Below, piece by piece: positions 24,678 to 33,052 of a stretch of 64,000 nucleotides of DNA. The stretch's first letter is position 1. The number at the start of each line of letters is the position of its first letter. Source of the stretch: Nocardia concava NBRC 100430 (GTDB lineage: Bacteria; Actinomycetota; Actinomycetes; Mycobacteriales; Mycobacteriaceae); contig NZ_BAFX01000075.1 of assembly GCF_000308815.1 (NCBI RefSeq), forward strand, positions 285,941 to 349,940, written 5' to 3'. The notes below the pieces were generated by a model that had not been told where the DNA came from, did no database searches, and was given only the letters and a program-made list of their open reading frames with translations. The position numbers and the translations under genes are program-made.

Positions 24678-25982
24678 ATGACTGTTCAGCGACCCCTGTC
24701 GCCCTTCGAATCCAGCTATTTCGCCGCTGATGCCCGGTTGGGCAGTGTGCCGGTCGGCGGGATGCCGCTGTTCATCGGCACCACCGTGCGCGGTGCGGTG
24801 GATGCGGGCATCCTGCGGCGGGTGCTGCGTGAGCTCGCGGCCTCGCATGTGCTGCTGCGCAGCCGCATGGTCACAGTCGGCGGGGTGGGCCTTTTCGAGG
24901 TCGACGAGGACTATGTGCCGGCGCTGGTGGAGCGCGTCGGTGAGGTCGACGAGTACTGGGAACTGGTGAACGGCCGACCGGAGTGGGAGGCCGGGCTGTT
25001 CGGGGCGGTGCTGCTGCGCGGGCCGGTGCAGACCCGGATCGTGTTGGTCATCCATCACGGAATCAGTGATGGGCGTTCGGCATTCGCGCTGCTGGATGAG
25101 ATGTGGCGGCGCTACGGCGCCCATGTCGCGGGACGTCCGCTGCCGATCGGGGAGTCGGATCGGGAGTTGGTCGGCGGGGTCGACGAGTTGCTGGCGCGGG
25201 TGGTCTCCGAGGCCGAGGTGGACGGGTTCCTGGCGCAGATCCAGGCGGAGGCGGCGAGCCCTGGGCAGGCGGTGCCGCAGACGTTGCCCGTCGATGGGGA
25301 CGGGGTGGGTGATCCGGGTGGCCGATTGGCGTTGCGGCGCATCGAGTTGAGTGCGCAGCAGACCGCGGAGGTCGTGGATGCCGCTCGCGCACAAGGTATT
25401 TCGGTCAACAGTCTGCTCGCCGCTGCGGCGGTGGTCGCGGTGCGCACACAGTTGCCGGTGGACGGCCCGGTGCCGCTGATGTGCGGGCATGCCGCGGATC
25501 TGCGCCCGGCGCTGTCGCCGCGCCTGCCCGCCTCGACCGTGCTCAATTGCGCTTCCGGTACCGGGACGCCGGTCGTGGTCGATCGGGACGCGGACCCGGC
25601 GGTGGTGGGCGCGATCGTCGATCAGAGCATGCGGTTCATGCTCGATACGCGGTTCCCGGCGCTGTTCATGCGGGCCTCGCAGCGCGTGCTGGAGGCGCAG
25701 GTGGCGGCGGCGCTGTCGGCGGCACCGGCGATCGCGTTGTCGAATATGGGCCGTCTGCCCGCGCATCCGCTGCCGGCAGGCCTGGAGTTCGTGCGTGACG
25801 AGATCTTCGCGATGACCGCGGGCATGCCGCCGAAGATGACCGTCTTCACCGTCGGTGACCGGCTCACGATCCAGGTCGAGTACGACACGGCCGAGCACAG
25901 TCATCATCAGATGGGCCGGGTCGCGGAGGCGATGAGCGATCAGCTCGCGCGCGTGGGGCATTCGGCGGCGGTGCGCGGGTAG
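24678..25982 (+). CDS. PapA5-like acyltransferase (condensation-domain superfamily)
   Basis: A 434-residue acyltransferase of the condensation/chloramphenicol-acetyltransferase fold. The catalytic HHxxxDG motif is present as HHGISDG at residues 126-132, and ALSNMGRLPAHP in the C-terminal half corresponds to the second conserved DFG/NxGR-type region. The N-terminus RPLSPFESSYFA resembles M. tuberculosis PapA5, which esterifies polyketide-derived acids to phthiocerol. No polyketide synthase is nearby, so the acyl donor and acceptor are unknown; another complex lipid or acyl carrier is likely. Regulated by the divergent TetR protein by inference. Confidence 0.82.
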   Translation: MTVQRPLSPFESSYFAADARLGSVPVGGMPLFIGTTVRGAVDAGILRRVLRELAASHVLLRSRMVTVGGVGLFEVDEDYVPALVERVGEVDEYWELVNGRPEWEAGLFGAVLLRGPVQTRIVLVIHHGISDGRSAFALLDEMWRRYGAHVAGRPLPIGESDRELVGGVDELLARVVSEAEVDGFLAQIQAEAASPGQAVPQTLPVDGDGVGDPGGRLALRRIELSAQQTAEVVDAARAQGISVNSLLAAAAVVAVRTQLPVDGPVPLMCGHAADLRPALSPRLPASTVLNCASGTGTPVVVDRDADPAVVGAIVDQSMRFMLDTRFPALFMRASQRVLEAQVAAALSAAPAIALSNMGRLPAHPLPAGLEFVRDEIFAMTAGMPPKMTVFTVGDRLTIQVEYDTAEHSHHQMGRVAEAMSDQLARVGHSAAVRG

Positions 25983-26008
25983 CCGTCGAGTTGTTCTGCT
26001 GCGCAACA

Positions 26009-26043
26009 ACTGTGGGCCTGGACTTTTCGTCCAGGCCCACAGT
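26009..26043. terminator. Bidirectional hairpin terminator
   Basis: ACTGTGGGCCTGGAC (26009-26023) and GTCCAGGCCCACAGT (26029-26043) pair perfectly around TTTTC. It lies between the convergent acyltransferase and fadD genes. Confidence 0.9.
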
Positions 26044-26095
26044 CGCCTCCGGGGCGTTCGGGGGTCGGCGGCCGGGTGTGGCCGCCGAGGGGGGA

Positions 26096-27925
26096 TCAGC
26101 TCATGTTGACCACGCCGTCGGGGGCGGGGGTCAGGTAGAGCGCGGCGATCTCGGTGGCGTACTTGGTGGCGATCGGGTTGCGCTTGAGCTTGAGGGTGGG
26201 GGTGAGTTCGTCGCCGCCGGGTTCCCAGCCGGTGTCGAGGACGGTGAAGCGTTTGATCTGTTCGACGCGGGAGAGTTTGGCGTTGGCGGTGGCGACGGCG
26301 GCCTTGATCTCGGCGATGATCTCCGGGTGCGCGGCCAGGGTTTTCAGTTCGGCGTCGGGGGTGCCCAGGGCCTTGGCGCGGACCACGGCGGTGTCGGGGT
26401 CCAGGACGATGAGCGCGGCGATGAACGGTTTGGCGTCACCGATCGCGACGACCTGGCCGACCAGGGAGGAGGCGGCCTTGACGGTGTTCTCGATATTGGT
26501 GGGAGACAGGTTCTTTCCCGCCTCGTTGATGATGAGTTCCTTCTTGCGGTCGACGATGCTGACGTAGCCGTCGCCGTCGATGGTGGCGACGTCGCCGGTG
26601 TGCAGCCAGCCGTCGGAGTCGATGGCCTCGGCGGTCTTGTCGGGCATCTTGCGGTAGCCGCGGGTGACGATGCCGCCGCGCACCAGCAGTTCACCGTCCT
26701 CGGCGAGGCGAATCTCGAGGCCCTTCAACGGGACTCCAACGGTGCCCGGCTTGGGTTTGGCGAGCGGGGTGTAGGTGCCGACGCCGGAGGTTTCCGACAT
26801 GCCCCACACCTCGGTGACCGTGAAGCCCAGGCCCAGCAGGTATTCCAGGGTTTCGGGCGGGATGGCGGCGGCGCCGGAGGCGGCGACCTTGAGCTCGTCG
26901 AAGCCCAGGGCGTGGCGCAGTTTGCTCAATACCAGCGCGTCGGCCAGCTTGTGCTGTACGTCGAGTAGCGCGCCGCGGCCGGTGCCGGCCAGATCGGCGC
27001 GGGCGGCCTGCGCGCCGACGCCGATGGCCCAGCCGGCCAGGGCCTTCTTCACCGGGCTGGCCTCGGTGGCGAGCTTGGCGTCGATGCCTGCCTTGATCTT
27101 CTGCCACACGCGCGGGACACCGAAGAACGCGGTGGGGCGGGCGTCGGGCAGGGCGGCGGCGATCTCGCGCGGGTCCGGGACACAGGTCATCTGGACGCCG
27201 GTGAACAGGTTGGCGCAGTGGCCCGAAATGCGGTCGGCCACATGGGCGGCGGGCAGATAGGAGACCGAGCGGTCGTCGAGGCCGACGGTGAGCGGGCCCT
27301 CGACCAGGCCGACGATCTGGGCGACGACATTGGCGTGGGTGAGTTCCACACCCTTGGAGGGTCCGGTGGTGCCGGAAGTGTAGATCAGGGTCGCGACGTC
27401 CTCGGGCTTGACGGCCTTCCAGGCGGCGTCGAAGTCGAAGTCTTCCTTCGGCGCGGCCTCCACCTCGGCCAAGGTCTTGGTGCCCGCCGCCGAACCCTCC
27501 ACCAGCACAATGTGTTCCAGCTCCACACCGGCCGAGCGCACGGTGTCCAGGAACGCGGGCTCGGTGATGACGACCTTGTTCTCGGCATTGGTGAACAGAT
27601 GCGCGATCTGCTCCGGCGAGCTGGTGTTGTAGATCGAGAACGGCGTCGCCCCCACGTGCAGCGCCGCGGTATCAACCAGATTGAACTCCGGCCGATTGGT
27701 CAACATGATCCCCACCGTGTCGCCCGGCCCCACCCCCAACCCGGCCAACCCCGCCGCAATGCTGCGCACCCGCTCCCCGTACTCACGCCAGGTGATCTGC
27801 CGTGTCCCCCCGACAGTCCGCAACGCCACCTGCTCCGGCCGCAGCGTCAAAGTTTCCTGAAACGCCTCCGGAATCGTGTGAACAGTCTTCCCAGATGCGT
27901 GCGCATACCCGATGTCAGTCGTCAT
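26096..27925 (-). CDS. Long-chain fatty acid-CoA ligase (FadD15/FadD11 type)
   Basis: A 609-residue adenylate-forming enzyme that activates fatty acids with ATP and CoA. Motifs are LIYTSGTTGPSKGVELTH (P-loop), VSYLPAAHVADR, FGVPRVWQKIKAG, EVWGMSETSGVGTY, GWLHTGDVATIDGDGYVSIVDRKKE and INEAGKNLSP. The start at 27925 (MTTDIGYAHASG) precedes the first domain; a longer upstream frame is non-homologous. It converges on the PapA5-like gene and might supply its acyl-CoA, but it may equally belong to general lipid metabolism. A paralogue lies at 59322. Confidence 0.92.
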   Translation of the reverse strand: MTTDIGYAHASGKTVHTIPEAFQETLTLRPEQVALRTVGGTRQITWREYGERVRSIAAGLAGLGVGPGDTVGIMLTNRPEFNLVDTAALHVGATPFSIYNTSSPEQIAHLFTNAENKVVITEPAFLDTVRSAGVELEHIVLVEGSAAGTKTLAEVEAAPKEDFDFDAAWKAVKPEDVATLIYTSGTTGPSKGVELTHANVVAQIVGLVEGPLTVGLDDRSVSYLPAAHVADRISGHCANLFTGVQMTCVPDPREIAAALPDARPTAFFGVPRVWQKIKAGIDAKLATEASPVKKALAGWAIGVGAQAARADLAGTGRGALLDVQHKLADALVLSKLRHALGFDELKVAASGAAAIPPETLEYLLGLGFTVTEVWGMSETSGVGTYTPLAKPKPGTVGVPLKGLEIRLAEDGELLVRGGIVTRGYRKMPDKTAEAIDSDGWLHTGDVATIDGDGYVSIVDRKKELIINEAGKNLSPTNIENTVKAASSLVGQVVAIGDAKPFIAALIVLDPDTAVVRAKALGTPDAELKTLAAHPEIIAEIKAAVATANAKLSRVEQIKRFTVLDTGWEPGGDELTPTLKLKRNPIATKYATEIAALYLTPAPDGVVNMS

Positions 27926-28293
27926 AACCCTTTTCCCGATTGCCTCTCGCTGTACCACGCCACCTCGCGCACCCACCGCGCGAACCCCGACGTCCGAGAG
28001 AACGACCAACCCGATCCACGCGATGGCCACGCGCCATCTGTGGCGCGGCTCACTCATCGTGCCAGATTGTCGCGATTGTGTCGCGGGCTACACCGGCCAG
28101 GGTCGTGGCCGAATTTACCGATTGAGGCCGCGCGCCGCCCGCTGATCGGCTAGCCCAGCGCAAGGACCCACGGCATGACGCTTTAGGCTGGTCGCCGCTG
28201 CGGTGTGACCCGAGACACATCGGGTGGCGACACGCGGAGTCTCCAACACGCACATTTCGGTAATACCGGATCAAGAACGGAGGATTTTCTGGC
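27926..28293. other. 368-base divergent promoter region
   Basis: No credible gene. It lies between the divergent fadD and first GTP cyclohydrolase II genes. GGAGG at about 28280 is the ribosome site for GTG 28294. Its base composition is noticeably less GC-rich towards the right. I found no clear palindrome. Confidence 0.5.
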
Positions 28294-29148
28294 GTGTCCA
28301 CACCCCTCAAACGTCGCACCAAACACGGACTCCGACGGCCACGGATCCCGAATCTCCCCACTGCTCCCGAGGCAGCAAAATCCCAACGCACACTCTCCCT
28401 GTCGCTGCCACAAGAAGTACGCACCGCCGATCATCACTTGACTCGCAAAGGCCGCGAAGTCCGGATACAGGTCCAACGACTCGACCACCCGACCGACGGC
28501 GGCCACGTCCTGATCTTTGGGGAAATCGAGGACAACTGCTTGGTCCGCATCCATTCCCGATGCTTGTACGGCGACGCATTGGGCTCTCAAGACTGTGATT
28601 GCGGCCCCGAGCTGGAACGAGCGCTGGACCTGTTCCAAGCCGAAGACGCTGGCATCCTGGTGTATCTCGAACAGGAAGGGCGTGGCGCGGGACTCGAGAC
28701 CAAGGCTCGCGGGCTTCGGCTGAGCGAGGTCGAGGGCATGGATACCTTCGCTGCCTACCAGGCCCTCGGGCTCGAGGCGTCCGATCTGCGGTCGTATCAG
28801 CCCACAGCCGCAGCGCTCACCGAGCTGGGCCTGACCTCGGTGCGTCTGCTCACCAACAACCCGGACAAGGTTGTGGCGCTGCGCGATTCGGGGCTGACGG
28901 TAAACCAGATCCTACTGCACACCACGCCGTTGAGTCCCCGCGCCGATGAATACATGCAGGTGAAACGGCGTCGCGGCGGGCACAGGCTTCCCTTCCACTA
29001 TCAGTCTCGGCGGGCTGTGCCACTACTGTCAGCTTTGGTGCTCGGTCTCGGCGGGCATGTGGTCTGGGGCGGCCATAGTCTTGTCGGCACCATGGTCATG
29101 GTGGTCGGTGGTGCCACCGCGCTGGTGGGGTTCACCGGTACCTGTTAA
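28294..29148 (+). CDS. GTP cyclohydrolase II-like protein with hydrophobic C-terminus (copy 1)
   Basis: A 284-residue RibA-type protein. The zinc ligands C90, C101 and C103 (SRCLYGDALGSQDCDCG) and the active-site YLEQEGRGAGL, DTFAAYQALGL and VRLLTNNPDKV motifs are all kept. GTP hydrolysis to diaminohydroxypyrimidine ribosyl phosphate plus formate is therefore plausible. Unlike riboflavin RibA it lacks a DHBP-synthase domain. It has a basic N-terminal 45 residues and, after KRRRGGH, a tail with two hydrophobic stretches (about 241-258 and 262-281) that look membrane-anchoring. The gene overlaps a convergent paralogue by four bases. No other riboflavin gene is near, which suggests a specialised pathway or a signalling role. 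Confidence 0.85.
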   Translation: MSTPLKRRTKHGLRRPRIPNLPTAPEAAKSQRTLSLSLPQEVRTADHHLTRKGREVRIQVQRLDHPTDGGHVLIFGEIEDNCLVRIHSRCLYGDALGSQDCDCGPELERALDLFQAEDAGILVYLEQEGRGAGLETKARGLRLSEVEGMDTFAAYQALGLEASDLRSYQPTAAALTELGLTSVRLLTNNPDKVVALRDSGLTVNQILLHTTPLSPRADEYMQVKRRRGGHRLPFHYQSRRAVPLLSALVLGLGGHVVWGGHSLVGTMVMVVGGATALVGFTGTC

Positions 29149-29942
29149 GCCGTGCGCACATGATCTGTGCCGCCGGGGTTCTCGACACGACGCTGCCGAC
29201 CCAGGTATACGCCCGCTGAGCACACGCCTGCGGTAGCCGTCGCAATCGCCACCGCACGCACCGACGGCGCTCGGCCGCGACCACCGAGCGCAAGCAGTTG
29301 TCGAAATCGTCGTTCGCGTACCGGAATCTGATGTCCGCGGCGGCGTTTCGCGTCATGGTAGTGCCGTCCACGTTCGCTGCGCGGTCGGCAGTACAGCGGT
29401 TCCCTCATGACCGACAGCCCGGTGCGCCGTACGGCGTCGACCTTGTCCGGATTGTTGGTGAGCAACCGGACCGAACGCAATCCCCGTTTCCGACCGAGCT
29501 GCGCCAAAGTCGCCGCGGCCGCATCGTAGGTGCGGCCATCGGCAGGATATCCGAGCGCTTCGTAGCTGGCGTATGTATCAGCCCCCGTCCGCTCGCTGTA
29601 GTGGTAACCACGCGCCTTGGCGATCAGCCCGAGTCCGCGCCCCTCCTGCTCCAGATAGATCAGCACGCCGGCCCCGGCATCGAGGAACCTGTCCAGCGAT
29701 TCCACGAGTTCGTCGCCACAATCGCAGTCATCGGACCGCAGCACGTCTCCGTAGAGGCACCGAGAATGGATGCGCACCAGGGGATCTCGTGGCAGGACCT
29801 CACCGAAGATCAATACGTGACCGCCGTCATCCGGCCCGGGTACTTCCAGCACTTCGACAGGCAGTACCCGGCGTTTGCGGCTGAACAAGTGGCGTGGTTC
29901 GGAGAGAGAAGGTGGGGCAGGGACCGCGTCGTGCCACGGCAT
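29145..29942 (-). CDS. GTP cyclohydrolase II-like protein with C-terminal helix (copy 2)
   Basis: A 265-residue paralogue of the preceding gene, read from the opposite strand with a four-base overlap of the 3' ends. Zinc ligands C62, C73 and C75 (SRCLYGDVLRSDDCDCG), YLEQEGRGLGL, DTYASYEALGY and VRLLTNNPDKV are intact. Both copies share GGHVLIFGE before the core and KRRRG.H after it. A hydrophobic helix at about residues 226-246 (RAVAIATATAGVCSAGVYLG) suggests a membrane anchor. Its start is 21 bases after the stop of the PfkB-like gene, so the two form an operon. Function beyond GTP ring opening is unknown. Confidence 0.85.
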   Translation of the reverse strand: MPWHDAVPAPPSLSEPRHLFSRKRRVLPVEVLEVPGPDDGGHVLIFGEVLPRDPLVRIHSRCLYGDVLRSDDCDCGDELVESLDRFLDAGAGVLIYLEQEGRGLGLIAKARGYHYSERTGADTYASYEALGYPADGRTYDAAAATLAQLGRKRGLRSVRLLTNNPDKVDAVRRTGLSVMREPLYCRPRSERGRHYHDAKRRRGHQIPVRERRFRQLLALGGRGRAPSVRAVAIATATAGVCSAGVYLGRQRRVENPGGTDHVRTA

Positions 29943-29963
29943 TGCTTGCTCCCTACGCCGGTG

Positions 29964-31523
29964 TCACCGGTCAGGTTCAGGCGGGCGGCGGCCTCGCCGT
30001 GCGCGGCCCCTAACCCGGGGGTTGTCCGAGTTTCCGCGAATCACAATGTCCCCATACAGGTTACCGGTCTCGATAGTTTTCTCGATCCGCGCAACAGAGG
30101 GCATCGAATCGGGAATGTTCAGAACCGGGCGACGAGCCGACATGGCGGCGGCGGCCCAGGCGAAATCCCTGTCGCTGGCTGTGGTGCCACCGGTCACGAG
30201 CCGATAGGCGAGTGCAGCCGAGAAGGCGGTGGAGGCACCGGCGGAATTGGCCATCCCGGTGTTCACCTGCGGGACAATCGATTCACCAATGGCTGTGTGG
30301 ACCGTACATCCGGCCGGATCGACGGAACAGACCGCCCCGACGCCCAGTCTCAACAATCGTCGGATCGATTCCCTGGCAGTGCTGTTCGGCCACGTCGCCG
30401 CGATTTCGCTCTCTGTCCCGATCAGATAGTCGACTGCCGATAGATGCTCATGAACGTGACCGGGCAGCACCACCGAAGGCGAGGCATTGACCAGCAGCCA
30501 CGGCGGATCAGGCAGGTCATGAACCATAGCGAGGACCCGTGCGACGACATCGATCGGTTGTTCGAAAGTCACCAATACCGCGGCCGAGGATTCGAAGGCC
30601 CGCTGCATGGTCGGCACGTCGAGATCACGTTCGGTCAGCCGAATCCTGTCCTCTTGGAAGGCGATGGTGGCGAATTCTCCGCTCAGCGGCATGATCACCG
30701 TCGCGACCGGAGTCCGCGCTTGATCGGTCACCCGCAGCAGGCTGGTATCGACACCCATCCTGTGCAGATACGTCAGTATCATCTGACCCTCATCGTCGGC
30801 TCCCACTGTCGCAACCAGCCGGGCATCCAGGCCCAAACGGGCCAGGGCCACGGCCCGGTTCAGACCCTTGCCACCCGGGTGCCGGCGGAAGTCACCCCAG
30901 ATCGAATCACCGGGACGGGGAAAGGTTTCGACGATCGTCATGAGATCAACCGCGGCATCACCTACTACGGTCACCGTGGCGGAGGTAGGCATGTCGGCGG
31001 TTTCCACGTCCGAGACAGAGGTCAGCAATTCTGCCAGCGCTGTGAACGCCTGTGTTTCGGGTGTGCCGCGCAGGCCGCGCACAGTGGGGGCAGGCGGGAT
31101 GTCGGCGATCTGCCACGCCGCATGCAACTGACTCCACCGCAATGTCAGATATCGTCGCCTCTCACCGAGATCGGCGGCGTACAAGTGCTCGAGATCAATT
31201 CCAGCGGGGGCACTTTCGCGCAGCAGACCCAGGCACAACTCGGCGTCGACAATCAAACGTAAGGTCGGCGGAAGCCGGTCGGCCAAATGCGCGATGACCA
31301 CAGGTGCCGCCGCCTGGGGTGTGGTTCGAAGCCGGTGCGCGTAGCGCCGGACAACACTGAGTTGCAGCAACGCCGTGATATCGATCTCGGTCATGTCCAG
31401 GCGCGCAGAACTCAGGCCCGACCGTTTGCGCAACCGGATGAGGATGCTGCGCACAGCAACCATGCCGGGATCCTGAGGCACCTTGGCTGGACCGACATTT
31501 CGTGGAGTCTCGTTGCTGGCCAT
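29964..31523 (-). CDS. PfkB-family protein with N-terminal helical domain; catalytic Asp absent
   Basis: A 519-residue protein. Residues about 20-175 form a helical domain I cannot name (RLRKRSGLSSARLDMTEIDI, LPPTLRLIVDAELCLGLLRE). Residues about 184-485 are a PfkB/ribokinase fold: VTVVGDAAVDL, RHPGGKGLNRAVALARLGLDA, TVGADDEGQMI and a C-terminal ATP region. The catalytic GAGD motif reads GAST (NSAGASTAF), so the base Asp is Thr; phosphotransfer should be lost or altered. It may bind nucleoside or sugar as a sensor. ATG 31523 is used; an in-frame ATG at 31463 is possible. It heads an operon with the second cyclohydrolase. Confidence 0.82.
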   Translation of the reverse strand: MASNETPRNVGPAKVPQDPGMVAVRSILIRLRKRSGLSSARLDMTEIDITALLQLSVVRRYAHRLRTTPQAAAPVVIAHLADRLPPTLRLIVDAELCLGLLRESAPAGIDLEHLYAADLGERRRYLTLRWSQLHAAWQIADIPPAPTVRGLRGTPETQAFTALAELLTSVSDVETADMPTSATVTVVGDAAVDLMTIVETFPRPGDSIWGDFRRHPGGKGLNRAVALARLGLDARLVATVGADDEGQMILTYLHRMGVDTSLLRVTDQARTPVATVIMPLSGEFATIAFQEDRIRLTERDLDVPTMQRAFESSAAVLVTFEQPIDVVARVLAMVHDLPDPPWLLVNASPSVVLPGHVHEHLSAVDYLIGTESEIAATWPNSTARESIRRLLRLGVGAVCSVDPAGCTVHTAIGESIVPQVNTGMANSAGASTAFSAALAYRLVTGGTTASDRDFAWAAAAMSARRPVLNIPDSMPSVARIEKTIETGNLYGDIVIRGNSDNPRVRGRARRGRRPPEPDR

Positions 31524-31587
31524 CTGTCTCAACAGTACCGCTGGGCAGGTTTAACGAACAGGCAAAACGTCAATTCCCTTGTAGCAA

Positions 31588-31618
31588 CGGCAAATGCCGA
31601 ACAGCGTCGGCAAATGCC
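31588..31618 (+). repeat. Direct repeat CGGCAAATGCC, 20-bp period
   Basis: CGGCAAATGCC occurs at 31588-31598 and 31608-31618. Each contains the small palindrome GGCA-AA-TGCC, and the two are exactly two helical turns apart. A weaker GGCAAAACG precedes them at 31561. They lie upstream of the small plus-strand genes and look like paired operator or activator sites. Confidence 0.5.
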
Positions 31619-31671
31619 ATACTCGTGGGAGAGAATATCGCACCCGCCTAGCGGTTCGGGAGGTGGCGGCC

Positions 31672-31803
31672 ATGGGGACGGTGCATCGGATCCGACGCAT
31701 CCGACGGGAGCCGCGTGCGGCGGCGGGAACGGCCGATCGGGATCTCGACACCGAATGCACGACGGCGCGGGCGGACCAATTGTTCTGCCCGCCTTCCGGA
31801 TAA
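31672..31803 (+). CDS. Possible small basic protein (43 aa)
   Basis: ATG 31672 has GGGAGGTGG nine bases upstream and opens a 43-codon frame, MGTVHRIRRIRREPRAAAGT, with two Cys near the C-terminus (TEC, LFCPP). It follows the CGGCAAATGCC repeats. No family is recognised; it could be a chance frame. Confidence 0.3.
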   Translation: MGTVHRIRRIRREPRAAAGTADRDLDTECTTARADQLFCPPSG

Positions 31804-31957
31804 CTCATTCGCCCCTGTCGTCGCCGCTCGGTCGGCACTCGCATTCTGCCGACAGCGACATCACCGGTCGATCATGATTCACGATCGACCGGATTGCGGG
31901 CATTCCGTCACCACGGCCGCCATCGGCGACGACACCCCACCTACATGGAGACCCGTC

Positions 31958-32302
31958 GTGATTTACGAGAGCAGCCGATCGATGACCAGCAGTGAGACGC
32001 CCGAGTGGGCGCGGCGGCTGGCGCGGGATGAGCCGGCATGGAAGTTGAGTTGGCGGCCGGAGCCGCTGTTGTTGCGGGACCAGGCCAGGGCCGCTCTGGA
32101 ACTCACCGAGATGTGCAGTCGCGGAGCGGAACTCGATAAGCGCGCCGAGGCGTTGGCCGCCGAGTTGGGCATGACCGTCCAGGAGGTGCTCGCGGTGCTG
32201 CAGCGTCGGCGACGCGAGCGGGGGGAGCCATCGTGGCGAGCGCTCACGTGGCGCGGGAGGCAGCGGTGGTGGAAATGGCGGCGGGCGTGTCGTTTCGGAT
32301 GA
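31958..32302 (+). CDS. Small protein of unknown function, tandem paralogue 1
   Basis: A 114-residue protein from GTG 31958 (GGAG seven bases upstream; ATG 31982 is an alternative). The core is WKLSWRPEPLLLRDQARAAL followed by ELTEMC and a helix AEALAAELGMTVQEVLAVLQRR that looks like part of a helix-turn-helix. The tail is very basic and Trp-rich (WRGRQRWWKWRRACRFG), compatible with nucleic-acid or membrane contact. It shares its core with the next gene. Function is unknown. Confidence 0.6.
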   Translation: MIYESSRSMTSSETPEWARRLARDEPAWKLSWRPEPLLLRDQARAALELTEMCSRGAELDKRAEALAAELGMTVQEVLAVLQRRRRERGEPSWRALTWRGRQRWWKWRRACRFG

Positions 32303-32491
32303 ATCCGATATTTCGGCCGGAATCGGGGGAAATCGTGAGAGTGATGAAATACCGAGCGGTTGGGATTCGATGTGGGGGAGAGATCTGATGAGGGGCTGGC
32401 AGGGCCTGGGGCGACGAACGGTTGCGTCGGGCGGAATATGGCGCGCAGACGGAGATCCCGTTGATCGCGTCGATGGCCTTGGGAGGAATTC

Positions 32492-32908
32492 GTGAGTATT
32501 GATATGACGGCGCGGGAGATGAGGAGTGATCTCAGCCCGGAGTACGCGGTTCGCGTCACCGGCTACGGAGGCGGGGAGTGGCGGTTGAGTTGGTTGCCTC
32601 GGCGGCGGTTGTCGTGGGAGGAGGCTCGGGCGGGAATGGAGTTGGATGAGTTGTTGTCGGATCCGGGGGTGGTTTATGACGAGCAGGCGCATGCGATGGC
32701 GGCGGTGCATGCGGCGCGGTTGGGGATCGGGGTGGATCGGGCGGTGATTCTGTTGGCGCAGCGGCTGGCCGAGCGGATGCATTTGGGTGGTGGGGCCGCT
32801 GCGCGGGACGACGATGACGTGCCGAACACGCCGATTGTGGTCGATGTGTTCGGCGAATCGCGTCGGCCTGCCCATGCGGGGGCTCGGTCACGTCACCTCT
32901 GGGGGTGA
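32492..32908 (+). CDS. Small protein of unknown function, tandem paralogue 2
   Basis: A 138-residue protein from GTG 32492 with GGGAGG upstream. EWRLSWLPRRRLSWEEARAG and ELDELLSDPGVVYDEQAHAM, then AARLGIGVDRAVILLAQRL, align with the preceding small protein (shared W.LSW.P...L...ARA..EL and a following helix pair). The C-terminus differs, with an acidic patch (ARDDDDVPN). The two form a tandem family beside the cyclohydrolase/PfkB genes. No function is known. Confidence 0.62.
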   Translation: MSIDMTAREMRSDLSPEYAVRVTGYGGGEWRLSWLPRRRLSWEEARAGMELDELLSDPGVVYDEQAHAMAAVHAARLGIGVDRAVILLAQRLAERMHLGGGAAARDDDDVPNTPIVVDVFGESRRPAHAGARSRHLWG

Positions 32909-33052
32909 GCGAAAGTCGTTGCTGCCGAGCGCCGGACACGCGCCGACGCTGGGCAGGAGACGATGACACCGGGCGGGAGACGACGCCGACCGCGAGCTCG
33001 CCGGGCGGGGCCGGGGCGAGCGTCGCGGTCGGTCGGGGCGATGCGCCGTAGG

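Noticed and set aside
31287..31877. Plus-strand frame of 196 codons
   Set aside because: Overlaps the start of the PfkB-like gene on the opposite strand and crosses the CGGCAAATGCC repeats; composition is not protein-like.
23700..33000. Mobile genetic element
   Set aside because: The block looks inserted, but I found no integrase, transposase, tRNA target or flanking direct repeat.
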